Positions 11,268-23,817 of a stretch of DNA of 64,000 nt are shown piece after piece. The position numbers and the translations under genes were made by a program. Within the stretch, counting starts at the first letter, position 1. Each line of letters opens with the position of its first letter. The notes under the pieces are model-generated. The model had not been told where the DNA came from. It saw only the letters and a program-made list of their open reading frames with translations, and did no database searches. The stretch is from Pseudopithomyces maydicus (lineage: Eukaryota > Ascomycota > Dothideomycetes > Pleosporales > Didymosphaeriaceae): positions 62,001 through 126,000 of the forward strand of contig JANTUC010000020.1 in assembly GCA_026873275.1 (NCBI GenBank), read 5' to 3'.

Positions 11268-13139
11268 CTACCTAAACAACTCAATCGCATCCAATATAAT
11301 ATTCGGCGACAAGAACGTATCCCCCGAGCTCCCACTCGCCACGCTCAACGTAACCGTATTACTCCCACTCACCAAGCTCCCACTCGGAATCGCAAAATCA
11401 TACACCTCCCCAAACCCCCTATACGCCCCCCTCGTCACGCCCCTCGAATCGATCTTAGTCGGCGCCGCCGGCGTCGCAGGCGTGTAACTATTAACCACCG
11501 CACCCGGCCTTCCTCCCGCAAACGACAGCGTCGTCGCCACCCTCAGCGTCGCCGCGCCCTGCGCCTGCGCGGCGGTCAACGTAAATTTAATCGTCAACGG
11601 CGCGTTGACGCTCTTGAACAGCGCCATGGGGACGTCGTTCAGCGAGCTGGATCCAACGGTGTACGTGAGGGGGCCCCAGGAGGACATGCGGCTGTCGGAG
11701 GGGTGCATGCGGAGGAATTTGTCGGCGTTGCGGAAGCCGGTGGGTTGGCCGTCGTATTCGCCGAGTTTGAAGAGGGAGGTGTGGGAGGGAGGGAGCCGGA
11801 GATGGAGGAGGAGACGGAGGATCCGGCGCGGACGGTGACGCTGACGGAGGAGAGCTTGTATTCGCCTTGGTAGAGGACTTGGGTGTAGGTTCCGGGTTTC
11901 ATGGCGGGCGAGGTGAAGGAGCCGGAGGAGTCGGGGTAGACCCAGTATTGGCTGTTGGAGTTGTCTGCGGGGGTGGTTAGGATGGGTGGTTGCTAGGGAG
12001 TAGGTACAGGATAGCCTCAGACGCATAAAACTTGCGTTGTTTTGAGCTATTGATTTTCCACGAGGCCCATCTTGTACCTAAAACTAAGAATTGGGGTAGG
12101 AAGTATGACTTACACCAGTGCAGAACCTTTTGAACTCCGCTAGTACCGCCAGTCGCGGTACCTGTAACAGTTCCACGACCACTTGGAGCAACGTAACCAG
12201 AGATTCCCAGATCCTTGAAAAATGTTGTGTCCATACTCTTCCCAGTCGGAATGCCCGACCTCGAGAAAGAGAGCGCATACGGGCCATGCAAGCCCATTCT
12301 GTACGTCTCAGTCTGCACATGACCAGAGTTCATGTAAAAGTAGAGATTGGTAGAGTCCCCAGCATTGTTCGAGTTGATGTCCCTAAAAAACGGACCTCTG
12401 GTTTCGCGTCAGCCTTGAAAGCGCCGAGAAGATTGCTTGAGAAGGCAGTTACTCACCCAGAGCTTGCCTCATAGGAGTACGAATTGAGCAGCATGCACGC
12501 GTGAATCGCATCGTTATCCCGATATACGCAGTGCACGTAATCGTCGATGAACCTCTCGCTCGAGTAAAACTTGGAGCGTGTCTGGCCATTCACGACGAAA
12601 ACATCAGAGCCTTCGACCGTGGAGGAACTCCCAGTCGTCGTGGACACAGATCCAAAAGGGTACTCTAGGGGAAGCTTGGAGGGTTGGAGACGCGCGATGA
12701 AGCGGAGTTCTCCTACTGATGGCTCGGCGCTGGTATCCGTTGCCATGAATATGGTCGAATCCCCGGATCGGACGACGATGTAGTGCGTGAGGGTCGATGT
12801 CTTGCACGTGATCTTTGCATATTGATCTTCTTCACGTCAGAAACTGTATACGGTGAATATTCAAGGAAAACACATGAGCGTACTGTTTATGATAGTGCTA
12901 GACACGGTCGCAGAACCCAGCCCCGAGGAAATGTGCGAGCCGGTGCTTTGATACTGGAACTCCTCGCCCCGGTACAGAATGGAGTTGATATCGCACGAGT
13001 TCTTGTTCACACTGATCTTAAACGCATTGTCGGAGCCCGCATCCACGATGATATTGTTTCCCGAAGTCGTGATACCAAACGCCGCCAGTGTCGACGAGGA
13101 GAATGCGAAAGTCGCCAGCAGGGCGCTTTGCAGAAACAT
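11268..13139 (-). CDS. Secreted rhamnogalacturonan lyase (PL4)
   Basis: Predicted extracellular enzyme that cleaves the rhamnogalacturonan I backbone of pectin by beta-elimination. Start ATG 13139 opens a signal peptide (MFLQSALLATFAFSSSTLAA). Exons on the minus strand: 12884-13139, 12457-12826, 12114-12397, 11268-11964; introns of 57, 59 and 149 bp, all GT-AG. Family features in order: ITTSGNNIIVDAGSDNAFK at the N-terminus; SVGELRFIARL; TRSKFYSS, which holds the probable catalytic Lys; GLHGPYALSF, with the probable catalytic His; the FnIII-like KPGTYTQVLYQGEYKL segment; then a C-terminal carbohydrate-binding-like domain from LFKLGEYDGQPTGF. Length is about 535 residues, normal for PL4. One base appears missing in the G-rich stretch 11781-11797 (coding CTCCCTCCC), just before the C-terminal domain; the sum of exons plus one base closes the frame. 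Likely secreted during growth on plant material. Confidence 0.88.
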
Positions 13140-14290
13140 GGTGGATGAATTGCCAGCAGGGAATCGCCGTAGCAAATCCAGACTTGCAACAGATCTATGT
13201 CACTTAAATGCGGTCCACTCTTCGCGTGGATATCCAGGACAGGGTCCTTGCACCTCGGCCTTAATTCTACCGCTTTCCATCCATTTAAGCGGCGATCATC
13301 TTGAATTGGGCCATACACGCCATAAGTAGAATCGAGCACGTGTGTCCCATTTGCGGAGGCTAACTTTCCATGGGGTAGGCCGCGTGTAATTGCCCCGAGG
13401 TGACCAGGGTAGGGTGAAGTAGTGCGGTGTAAATTCCCCATGCGCTGCGTACGATATGGTGTGCAATATGGATCGTCGGCAATGAGATACGATTTTCCGG
13501 GGATAAAAATCCGGGGTGCAGGCGTTAAGCAATGATAGTGGCGGAACATTGTTCTGTTCTAAGTAAGCTGGCACTATATTTTGCTTGGCGGATGCTTCAC
13601 CTGTGTCATGTATACAAGTAGGAACTTTTGGAAAGGTATATAGCTTTGGCCTTTCTTGTACAGATGGAACTTCAGAAATGTTCAATGTTGGTAAAAAATG
13701 TGTCGACTGAGGCTGTTAGCTTGCTTCACTATGGATAAGTTCGCGTCTGAGAGGTTGCTTAAGTCGAAATATAGCAGAGCGTGGGAAAGAGTGGACACTA
13801 GAACAGCAAACAGAACCAAATAGGCGACATGTGTGCCACTAAAAAGGCATCTGTCTTGACTCGGACAGTATGGCCAAGCGAGTAGTTGTCATTCAATATC
13901 CGCCTTGGACACTTGATTGCCAGGTACAAAATAGGTACCAGGGAAACATAGACCCTGCATGCGCTAGCCAGCTTTGTACATACATGGTAGGACATCGTAT
14001 TAGACAACCAAGAAAAGCCCAACTACAAGAGGGAACGACAGCGTTTTCCCACTATTGTCATCTAGTCAGCTACCCTGCTGCTACTTTTTCAAAAGTCCAA
14101 AACACAAGAAAAGCCTATCAACACTTTCGTTACTCCCGATCTCTCATCACCAAATCCATACCAATGCAGCATAAAATCTACAAGACATGGAAGCTCCACT
14201 CCACGTGATCACGACCGCTACATTACCACACCCACCACCACACCGAAAATATAACCCAGCATTAAACCCCAACAACCATTTCCAACCCCC
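13140..14290. other. Intergenic with a copy of a dispersed repeat
   Basis: Promoter of the PL4 gene and 3' region of the aldolase. It contains one copy (about 14022-14110) of the repeat family annotated separately. No gene supported. Confidence 0.5.
14022..14110 (+). repeat. Dispersed repeat, copy C
   Basis: It matches the copies near 41985-42080 and 45520-45620 in the order CAAGAGGG.., GACAGCGTTTT, CTAGTCAGCT, CTACT..TTTTTCAAAA, followed by A-rich sequence. Found by eye; divergence is appreciable. Confidence 0.5.
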
Positions 14291-15496
14291 CTACCCCAGC
14301 ACCTCCCCCTCCCTTTTCTCAATCCTCCCCCTCGGACACTCATTCACATACAACGCCTGCACCTCGACCTCCCTCACCCACCCCACCCACGGCCTCCCCA
14401 CCGTCTTCCTCACCGCCTCCCACGCCTCCCCCGCCTCCCTCCCCCCAACGCCCTCACCCCTCCCCCTCACCCTCCCCGCCTTAATCTTCCCCCCACCCTC
14501 AACATCCACCCTCCCCTCGACCCTCATCTCCGCACACGCGCCCGCCAGCATCGCCCCCTCCGTCTGCACCCTTGCCGCCTCCCTCGTGTAAATCGCCTGG
14601 AACACGACCTCCTCGATGCCGTGCGCGACGGTCGTGAAGCCGTGGTTTTGCATCAGCACGACGGCGTGGTTGGGCTCCGTGTCGGGCGGGGCGGTGGATC
14701 CGCCTATTTGCGCGGGGAGGGCGGAGCGGACTTTGGTGTAGAGGAAGGTGGCGGAGGTGGAGGGCTTGAGGGTTGAGGCGAGGGAGGCGCCGAGGGGGAC
14801 GTCCGGATGAGGTTGTCGTGGGGCGAGGAGCTTGCGTAGTGGGGGGTTATGTCCCAGAGGGGGACGCTGGGGCCTGGGGGGTGTTAGGGGGTGGTTGGTT
14901 GGGTTGTTTTCTTTGCTTTTCTGCTCTTCTCTTCTCTTCTCTTCTTTTTTCTTCTAATCTTTTGGGGGAGAGGAGAGGGGAATGCGGAGGGGACAAAAGT
15001 ACCTAAGAAGCCCGACATGTGCGTCGTAGCCTTCAGCGGGACATCGCTGATGCAATACGGCAGGACATCCGGACAGTGACTATGAACCACCGCGTTTACA
15101 CCCGGCTATTCCACGCTTAGCTCATATTCTGGACCCTCACACCCCAAATCAAATCAAATCAGGACGCAGGCAAGCAAGTAAATACACACAACCTACAAAT
15201 TTCTTATACATCTCGCTGTGGACATACCGCTCCACGAACCCCTCCTTCGCATCCTTCTCCACCTCACTCGCATCCTCGACTTTATACTCGACCAGATCCT
15301 CAGGCCTGCTCACCAGCGCCGGCGACATGTCGCACGGCATCCAGAACGTGGCGGGGTTATCGGGCGAGCGCACGGAGATGTGGCCGTATGCGTCGAGGAC
15401 GCCGTGGTGGTGGAGGATGTGCGAGGCGGTTACCAGGCCTCTGAAGAGATCTTCCAGGCCTATCTTTTCACGTTTTGGGAAATACCCGGCGGACAT
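14291..15496 (-). CDS. Class II aldolase/adducin domain protein
   Basis: Zn-dependent class II aldolase/ribulose-5-phosphate-4-epimerase fold; the substrate is not readable from sequence. Exons on the minus strand: 15197-15496 (start MSAGYFPKREKIG), 15003-15105, 14291-14873; introns of 91 and 129 bp. Conserved features: HHHGVLDAYGHISVR near the N-terminus, PGVNAVVHSHCPDV with the metal-binding HxH, THMSGFLG, and QNHGFTTVAHGIEEVVFQAI in the third exon, where a third metal-binding His is expected. The acidic/Gly-rich C-terminus is unusual but keeps frame. An upstream in-frame ATG about 75 bp earlier is less likely, since alignment to the family starts near MSAGYF. One base is missing in the G5 run at 14794-14798 (coding CCCCC); adding it gives about 328 residues. 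No signal peptide, so cytosolic. Confidence 0.82.
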
Positions 15497-16060
15497 TGTA
15501 TGATTGTTTGGTATGTATGTTTGGCGGGATGATGCAAAGCGGGTAGGTAGGCTTGGGGCGTGTGTGTGCATGTGTGTGTGTTGGGGTCATGCGGCGCTGG
15601 GGGACTAGTTGCTGCCCTATGACGTCTCAGGGTCTACTTATTCCCCGCAGGTTCGTGGCACGCGTGGACGAGGCTGGTTGTACGGATCATCTGACCTTGA
15701 TGCACGACCGGTAACGTCTAGTGACCTGGGTTAGGGATTTGGCACTCTCAATGCTGGCAATACGGTCATGCTGTTGATCAGATTGCCATTTGTATAGTAA
15801 TCTGCGTGTGCCGTATTTAAATTGAACTATGTCAGAGACGGGAGTCAGCGTACCTACTAAGCGAGTGTGCTCTGTATGCAGATATGTATGTATGTACAAT
15901 GTAGAGACTCAAAGATATGAACAAGAAGCGAAGTCATCCAACGGTCGTCCAACGATGAAAAACCATGGGCCAAAATATCGACGAGAAGAGAAGTAATCCA
16001 ACGTCGTCAAGAGCAACATGAACGCTATACCGCTCCCTCAACTCCCACCACCCGGCCAAC
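15497..16060. other. Intergenic
   Basis: Promoter of the aldolase gene and 3' region of the GH16 gene. A GT-rich tract lies at about 15560-15582. No gene seen. Confidence 0.5.
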
Positions 16061-17409
16061 CTACACGCTGTAAACCTTCACCGAATTCACAAGCCAGTAC
16101 GAGTCCGCAAACGACTGCGGCTGCTGCGCAACATACGCATTACAACTCGGGTTCACGCTCGCACAAGACGTCGACCCCCAAACGCCACCCGCCCAGTCAC
16201 CGCAGAACGTGATATCGAAGATCTGTGTCCCAAAATCAGCACGTTGCCCACTCCACTCCCCATTTCACCAACGCTGCCCCCCTCAAGCCGGGACCGGAAC
16301 CGAAGATTCAAAACTCACAATATTCATATTCGAAAACTTTGCATCGAAATTGCACCCCGCAAAGTTCGCCTGCGGCGTCCCCCAGCTATTCGGATCCGGA
16401 TTGCCCGAGCGAATGTTGCCGGGCACGCTGTCGGACGGGAAATACCACACCTTGATGCCGGACGAGGTCCACAGCGTGGCGTACACGCCGCCGCCCCTTG
16501 CGTTGAACGCCGTGCCGTACGACGTCGCGCTGTTGCTCTGGACGCCGCAGCCGTTGAAGCCGCCGCCCGCGCCGCAGTCGGCCTCGGAGACGTGCGTCCC
16601 CGTCTGCCCGCCGTTCTGGTTGTACACGGGGACGCAGCCGGGGAGCTGTGCAGCGTCATCTGGTTGTACGTGTTTAGGTGGACGCCCTCGTAGATGTCGA
16701 TTTCGCCTTGGTTGGGCCAGTTGGGACCGACCATCCAGCTGCGGGGGTTAGGGTAAACGGTTAGGCTGGAGCGGGAGCGGGAGACTTACAATGCGGGCCA
16801 GCTTCCGCAGTTGGAGCCGGGGACGTGGGCGAAGTCGGCGATGATGAGGCCGTGCGTGTAGGCTCTGTTGCTCTGCAGGCGGACGGAGTCGCGGCCGACG
16901 CCGTTGGGATTGAGAACCGTCTTGGTGTCGACGCCGATGTAGACTTGGTTGTTTTGCGTCTTGTAGTAGCCTTTTGACTGGGCTGTGCCCTGGTCGACGT
17001 AGTTCACGAAACCGTCTACTACTATTAGTCATCTTACGGGTGTAACTCTGACAGCTCCACGTACGAGTTGGGTCTCCAATCTGCCAAAATGTCAGCTTGT
17101 GATATTACAGAGAAACAAGATACATACAGCCTGCACCGAGAATTTGCTGAACCAATTGCTGGCATCATAACTCTCCTGCAACGAGTATGCTGCAATATCC
17201 GCATTTTGCAAGTTGAGCTGTGATGTCGAGGGCTTGTTGAATATGAAACTTGGGCCCCTCGCTGGTGAGACCTTTTGGTCTGAGGGCTTGAAAGGCGGCT
17301 GATTAGTCCTAGCCGACTTTGGTGCATGGCTTGAGGTGTAATGCGGAGGTGATGCCGTGGCAGTGCTGCCCAACAGAGCAGCGGGTACTAACAAAGACTT
17401 GAAAAGCAT
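16061..17409 (-). CDS. Secreted GH16 endo-beta-glucanase
   Basis: Predicted secreted GH16 endo-1,3(4)-beta-glucanase-type hydrolase. Exons on the minus strand: 17128-17409, 17065-17080 (16 nt), 16790-17015, 16319-16738, 16061-16222; introns of 47, 49, 51 and 96 bp. Start ATG 17409 begins a signal peptide (MLFKSLLVPAALLGSTATA). Joining across the 16-nt exon recreates the family motif GDPTHGFVNYVDQ, which validates it. The catalytic motif GEIDIYEG follows GPNWPNQ; MTLH and the C-terminal IFDITFCGDWAGG are also canonical. Length about 368 residues. One base is missing in the G4 run at 16640-16643 (coding CCCC), right after MTLHSS. In the family the two Glu of ExDxxE act as nucleophile and acid/base; here EIDIYE matches. 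The substrate (host mixed-linkage glucan or fungal cell wall) cannot be decided. Confidence 0.88.
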
Positions 17410-20400
17410 GTTGCCGAGTGCTCGAAAGCAGGTGGAAGCTAGCAGTGGAAATATGGCTCTGGGGATGGTAATAGGAACGCTGCTATGGGGCTCTTTATAC
17501 AGATGACTTGGTTATAGCCCGCGGGACGAACGTCGTGCAGACGATGCATCTCCTGCCACGTTCATGCTCAAGGTTGACCATGTGACGGACCAGACTGTAG
17601 GACTTGACCGCTCATTCGCGGGCCTCAATCAGTCGTCAGCGAATGCCGTGGCCCGTTACATCCAAACTCTCCCATCCGCTCGATCGTAGGTTCGCAGTGC
17701 AGGGTTGTAACGGAACGGCAGCCAAGGTAGGCAGTTGGGACGTGGGATGCGAGTCGTGAGCCTGACATGCCTCGAGGGGACCCAAACAGCCTTTCCCAGT
17801 TATGTAAACAGCTCGGCTAGCTTGCTTGCCGTCTGGTATGTTGAGAAGGAGACCCGGGCTAAGAGTCCAAATCAAACCGCTAGTGGTGAGGACCCTCGGC
17901 CGCTCATCAAACTCTACCCGCCTCCGCGGGTTCAATTTCACCCAAAGGACCAAATCGACGAGCGTCTGTATTTTTCCAAATACCCCACAAAGTAGCATCT
18001 CTGTTTTGCAATGCCATCCCGTCCGTCCGGGCTCAGAGCTAGCTCTTACGGCAACCCCATAGCGACAACAACACTGGCTGACTTCACAGGCCTTCGCGAT
18101 CGGGAAATCCGGGGTCGTTCCCTTTAGAGACACACTCGGCCCACTATAAAGTAGGGTTGCACTGACATATAGAAACAGGTGGGGGCGGTCCACGACGGTC
18201 CAGCAAAGAAAACGCCCGAAAGCCGGGGTTCGTGCACGGCATCGAAGGCAGCATGCCAGACTAGCTAAGCAACCTGAGCATATGACCTTCGCGCTCGTCG
18301 GTGATTCCGGCCAGGGTCCAAGGGGCTCTGGCAGGTCACGCTAGCCCCGCGATTTCGCATCTTGCAGAGGCAATTGGCCGGCGGATAGTCCCCAGCACGG
18401 ACGCGTTCGGCACTGGACTTGGATCAGCGTAGGAGCCGCTCTGGCGCGAATCGTGATCGACCCGCTGGCGCGTTTGGGCTCTGGTGATGCAGCCAGCACG
18501 CGACGAGGCTTCCATGTGCCGGCTGGCCTTGCTCGGCGGCGAGAGCGTTACGCTGCAGCTGACTTGAGCGTAACCCGCGAGGTAGGATGCGGGCACGGGC
18601 GCGGGCGCGGGCGGCTTGGAGGTTGATAAGGACGACGAGAGGGCTCGCGACAGACAGGATGAGACAGGATGGGAAACCCGATGTGCATACCAGGAAGCAA
18701 GCCTGCATGGAGACTCGGCGCTGGCCAGGATCCCAGCCCACGACCGGGAAATGGTACCTGGCGATGAAAAGCAGAGTTAAATTGTGGCATTTCCACCGCG
18801 GTGATAGGCGGACGACGGAAAGTAAAAGGATGTTATTCAGACGCAGAGTAGCACCTTCCCTCTATCGACATAGCTAGCCCTCTTTAGGGTTTGCGCCGAG
18901 GCTTCCCGGACGGACACATGGTGGACTCTTCCGTGCATGCTACCCAACCTGCCCACATACATAGGGTAGTCGCAGGGGTTAAATGCTATTCAGACGGATA
19001 AAGTACACCGTCCCCCGGTCGGTCCAGGGCTACCTAACCTAAACATGACCTTGAAGCCTATTCGCGCGGCTTGACCCTTACGTACGCAGCCATCCACCTC
19101 CCACAAGACACACACCGATACCTGGATCCAGTGCTGATGTCACGGTGTGAAAGCGAGGCCTAGTCCCACCAGCTGACCATGGCCGAAACCCAGCAGAGCA
19201 TCTCCGGGCTCCTCGTTTCTGCCGCCTGTACCCGTTGTGGAAGTTCTGCGGTAACCGAGACTGGCAGGAGATTTGTGTCACTGGGGGTGCGAGGTTGACG
19301 TGGTCCAGGCCGAGGAGTTGTCTACCAGGTGTGATTGAACTTTATGTTTAAAGTGGAAGTTGCTATTTTGTTTGTGGGCAAAGCTACATCGAGTACAGAG
19401 ATTATGAAAATTATCCCTGCCTTAGAAGATGATCTAATTACAAAGTACATTAACATAGCAAGTTCTGGCCGCTGATAGGGCGTGTCTTAAAAGTAGTTTC
19501 ATGCGAGTAGGAGCCTCTCTACGATCACTGATATATACCTCCCTACTTTTCATGCACTTTACCACGAACACTTAGGCTAATACTTTGATCGTCGATTATA
19601 TCCGGGTGATTGTGCTCCTCGCATACATATTTCTAGTTTCCGTTATCCTTCTATCCCTTCTCCCTCCCCCAGTCTGTCAATAATCGTCGTGAGAACCTAG
19701 GCAGATTATGCCGACTCCAGCCAAAGGCAAACCAATCTTCTCTCTCCTTCACCATAGCCACACATAACTCACCGTAACGCACACGTCTCTAGAGTATACA
19801 AATAGATACCAGACTGTTTTCATGTAGTACCATCCATGCAAGGATCACCCACTAGAGGGAACTTTTGAAGAAAACTTGAGAAAATAGGAGTAGAGAATCA
19901 CCACCAATGCTCAATCTCGAACCAAAGAATGCCATACCACCAGGCACCCCAGCACGCACGTAAAACACCCTCCCCTCCCCCTGCCCCTCCCCTCACTCAC
20001 TATCTCACTCACGCAACACCTCAAACAAGACCTGAAAATCCATCAATCATTCAAGTGGTATCACGGTAATGTACAGTACACATTCGTATAAGGTCGTCAG
20101 AATCAGTTCAGTCCCATCCTTCGCCTCCTTGCCATTCGCCATTTCCATTTCCCTTTCCATTGCCAATCGCCAATCGCCAATCGCCAATCCCAACCCATCC
20201 CACCAGACTGACTCCGACCAACCCCTCCTCAACGCCTTGCAAATGCCCACCCAGAGAGACTGAAAAGAGCTCAGAAAAAAAGAAAAAGCAAAGAAAAGAG
20301 AAAAAAAAGAACGCCATTCTTCCTGCCTCGGCGGCTGGCCATCAACATCGCCAAAACATCCTATTAGGCGAATGTTAGAAACAAAAAAAAGGGAAAAAAG

Positions 20401-20870
20401 AAAACAATAGGCTCCTCTCCTCATACTTGGTAGGCAGAGACATCTCTCTCCAACAAGGAAAGCCTATTCTCTCCAACATCTGTTTCCAAAAAGGAAAAAG
20501 GTAAAGAAAAAAAAGTGGAAAAGCCTCGCAAGCATGCTTGTCCAAACAAATAAACAAACAAACAAACAATCGCCGGCTCCATGCACCAGAGAATAACGGA
20601 AAAACGGCCCAATCGCCCATCTTCCCAAACCCAGATACCAATCCCGCATGCACTTTTCAGCAACACCACACATAATGATAGTTTTTTTTTTAAAAAAAAA
20701 AAACTTGAACAATGTGGTATCCCCATATCCGCATGCGCCCGATTCGCCTTATTACGCCTCCCATGCCCAAGTAATGCACATGACCCTTTTGTGACCGGAA
20801 AAACGTGTTTTCAGAAAAAAATGCCGCTCAAAAGACAAAGTGTGTTGATGCCAGACGGCGAAAATGTGCT
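17410..20870. other. Long gene-poor stretch
   Basis: About 3.4 kb without a supported gene. The open frames present (for example 17636-18193 and 18424-18741 on the minus strand) lack domains and intron logic. Simple sequence near the right end: an AATCGCC repeat at about 20163-20190, A-rich tracts at 20270-20310, and a T10/A11 inverted run at about 20681-20702. It also contains the GH16 promoter (left) and the CDH1 3' region (right). Confidence 0.5.
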
Positions 20871-22792
20871 TCAGCGAATGACACCCCACTTGTCCATGGC
20901 CTGGCTGAGACTCCCGGTTCTGTCCTTTTTCTTAAAACAGTTCCAGAAGCGGAGAGTCTCGTCGCCTGCACCCGTGACGATGGTCTGGCCGTCGGGGCTC
21001 ATCGCGAGGTACAGGACACGATAGGTATGGCCGGTGAGCGAAACGACTTGCTGCATGTTGGGGTATTTCCAGACGATGATCTGGTTTTGGCTGTATCCGT
21101 GGGTGGACACAATCTCGTTGCTGTTCTTCGACCACGCGAGGTTGCAGACTTGGCTGCCAGTATCCAGGCTCTTGATCAGGTTAGCGGGCGCTGTTTGCTG
21201 TAGGTCCGCATCCCCGGTGCCGGAGGCCGAAGCGGCCGACGAGGCAGCAGCCAGCGAGGCAGACGAGGGTCCGTTTGACGAGACTAGTGTATTCCAGAAT
21301 TTGATCGTTCGGTCGGCTGTTCCACCACCGCTAGCCAAAAGACCACGCTGGTGGGGGCTCCAAGAGATGGCCTTGACAGCAGCTTGGTGTTCGCTGAATT
21401 TGTAGGTAGGTTCCGCGTTCAGCTTATCCCAGACCATGAGCTTATTGTCGTTGCCGCCAGATGCGAGTTGCATGTCATCGGGATTCCATCGTAGGCCGCA
21501 TACTTCTTGCTTGTGACCCACGAGCTTTCGGAGCCATTGCTCTGGTTGTCTAACATCGCGATGGTAGATGGACCGGTCTCGTGATCCCGAGGTGAGGATG
21601 TGCTCGTTCCAGGCAAGAGCGCCGACGCGTCCGGAGTGTCCTGTCATCGTCCGCAGTCGTCGCTGGGTAGTCGCATCCCAAATCTGTACGAATCCTCTAT
21701 TGGTGCCAATGGCAAGGTGGGAGCCGCGCTGTATCCAGCTCACACTGGTCACAGAATCGTCAGTCAGCTCGCAGAGCTTGGTGACGCGACCACTCGCAGA
21801 ATTCCACATGTACACGCACTGACCCAGTCCAACACCGAGAATGTTTTGGCTGCCCCAGTCGACCAGATTGAGATAGAAGTCATCGGCCAGATCCGGGGCA
21901 TCCAGGACCTTGTACGGCACTTTGGAGACGGCTCGTGGAGCCCGATGCGGACTAAGCAACATTCGCTGGCTGTTGAGCTTGATCGGTGATAGGCTGTAGA
22001 GGTCGGATTGGGCGTTGAGATTGATGCCGTGGCGACTCGAAGGTGTTCGCGAAGGCGTAGGCTGGCCTGAGTAGCTGAAAAAGTTCTTGTGTGGAGTAGA
22101 GGGCGTCAGACTGGGGGCTGGCAATGCTGCTGAGGCCCGAGCCGGTGGAGTATTTGAACGCCCAGAACTACGTTGGTTAGCACTGTCTGACGGTGACAGA
22201 CTCTGAGGGAGGGCTTGAGGCACCGAACCCTCGAACAGCTCTTGCCGCAAGACTGCAGAATATGTGCGGTTGGCTTCTTCGGCTGTGGGTTTGTTAGTAT
22301 TCAGAATGCGCCGTTGCTCTACGCGGTGACCTCACTTCTCTGGAAATATAGCTCGTTGTGTGGGGTACGCTTTGCGCTCTTCGAGGGCGTCATAGGTGAA
22401 CCGTCATCGTGAAGCAGTGAAAAGCTGGCTTGGAGATCCTGCCCAGCACGATTAGGAATGAATCTGTCGCTGCGTCAGTTCCAAACGGACCCGTTTGCTG
22501 CCTGACAAACACACCTATCACCGTAGATACGCTGGCGCTTGCGACTAGGGCTCGCAATAGGCCGCTCTTGTGTACGACCGGCTCGCTCGAAATGCTCCAA
22601 GGCTTTGGTCAAGGCTGTCGGATCTATTAGTTCTGAGCTGCTGCGATCGTGCTCAAAGTCAGCTTGATTGCGCTTGTGTGTCGCGGTTGGCGGAGTCTTG
22701 GTTTCTGGAGGCGAAATGAGGGTCGGAGTGCGCGCATCGTCAGAGGCGTGGTCCACCGCCTCCGAGGGCGGTATTCCATCTTCTGGTGCCAT
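20871..22792 (-). CDS. CDH1: APC/C activator Cdh1 (fizzy-related WD40 protein)
   Basis: Activates the anaphase-promoting complex in late mitosis and G1 and recruits D-box/KEN substrates. Exons on the minus strand: 22515-22792 (start MAPEDGIPP), 22336-22469, 20871-22282; introns of 45 and 53 bp. The splice between exons 1 and 2 creates the C-box context DRFIPNRAG that binds the APC/C; exon 2 to exon 3 gives ELYFQ...EEANRTYSAVLR. A Ser/Pro-rich N-terminal region (many SP/TP, likely Cdk sites) precedes the diagnostic VSKVPYKVLDAPDLADDFYL and seven WD repeats, for example ASGGNDNKLMVWD and VTGAGDETLRFWNCF. The protein ends in Ile-Arg, the IR tail that docks on APC/C TPR subunits. Cdh1 rather than Cdc20 because of LDAPDLADDFYLNLVDW and the overall layout. 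About 607 residues, frame intact. It shares an about 1-kb divergent promoter region with the aminopeptidase gene. Confidence 0.94.
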
Positions 22793-23817
22793 TGTCGTTC
22801 CCGTGCGCCTGATATCGACCGTCGTACTCTTTTCCAGAAGGCTGCGTATGGCTGAAATCGTCCGTTTGCTCTGTCCCAGCCACTCTCGCTCGCGGGGTTG
22901 CGCCTTTAAATAGGGTTTTCGGAAGGCGCTACTGGGGAAACAGCAGTCACCGAGATGGAGGTATTTTATTGTGGTGAGAGATTTGGCGATTATGTTGCGG
23001 TGAAAGCGGCGCCGGGGATGGTTGCGGTCGCAGAGATGGTGAAGGCGGGTAGCAAGGCGGCGGTCGATGCTTTTCCTGCGAACGGGCTGCAGGGGCGCTT
23101 GATGGCGCGGGCGCGGGCGCAAAGCAGTCGCAATGATCCTCCTCTTCAGTCGCAGCCGGGGCGCATGGCAGACGGGCGGTTTGTTTGTTGTGGTGCGGCG
23201 GATCGGGGGTTGGGTGGGGTTGTTGTTGTGGTGCGGGCGGGCGGTGTTGTTTTGACGGTCTTGGGACGAGCCGCTAGGGCAACGCTCGCTGGTGCAGGCA
23301 GGTACACAGTCGGTACGAGGAAGGGACGATGGTGCGCAGGCAAGGAGCGGGTTCGGAGTGGGCGCAGGGAACGCTCGAGCGCATGTAACACGGGCGGGGA
23401 AGGGATGCAGCGGGTGCAGGTGGTGGAGAGTTGGGGAGGGTCAGGACGGAAAGGTGCGTGCGGTGCGCGAAGCTCCCACGAACGGCTGGTCACGTCTGTT
23501 GTCTGCTGTTTTGATGTTCCTGCCCCAGCACGCGTCGCCGTGCCTGCCACCCAATCAAACGCGGCAGGTGCGTCCCAGGTGTGGCAGGAGCGACCCGTCA
23601 TCGCTGGGCAGGCGCGACCCTGTAAACGCCGCCGCTCCAACCCCACACCGCCCGCCCGCCTGCAGACCGCCACGACGTATCCTGTCGGTGCTGTCGGTGC
23701 TGTCCGTCGTGTCCCATGCCCGCAGTCCCGCCGCTTCGAGTCGCCCTGCTGCACTTCAGACCGCGACCCTGCAAACGCATCGCTGTTCCTTTCATCTCAA
23801 CCTGCACTCTGCGCACC
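22793..23817. promoter_or_regulatory. Divergent promoter region, CDH1 / aspartyl aminopeptidase
   Basis: GC-rich, about 1 kb between two divergent starts. Open frames cross it on both strands but have low-complexity Arg/Ala/Gly-rich translations, as expected from GC-rich non-coding DNA. GT-rich runs lie at about 23178-23260. I see no defined binding site. Confidence 0.5.

Noticed and set aside
17636..18193. 185-residue open frame on the minus strand
   Set aside because: No domain, no signal peptide, Arg/Ser/Leu-rich mixed composition, no intron logic; lies in a gene-poor stretch with several overlapping frames of the same kind.
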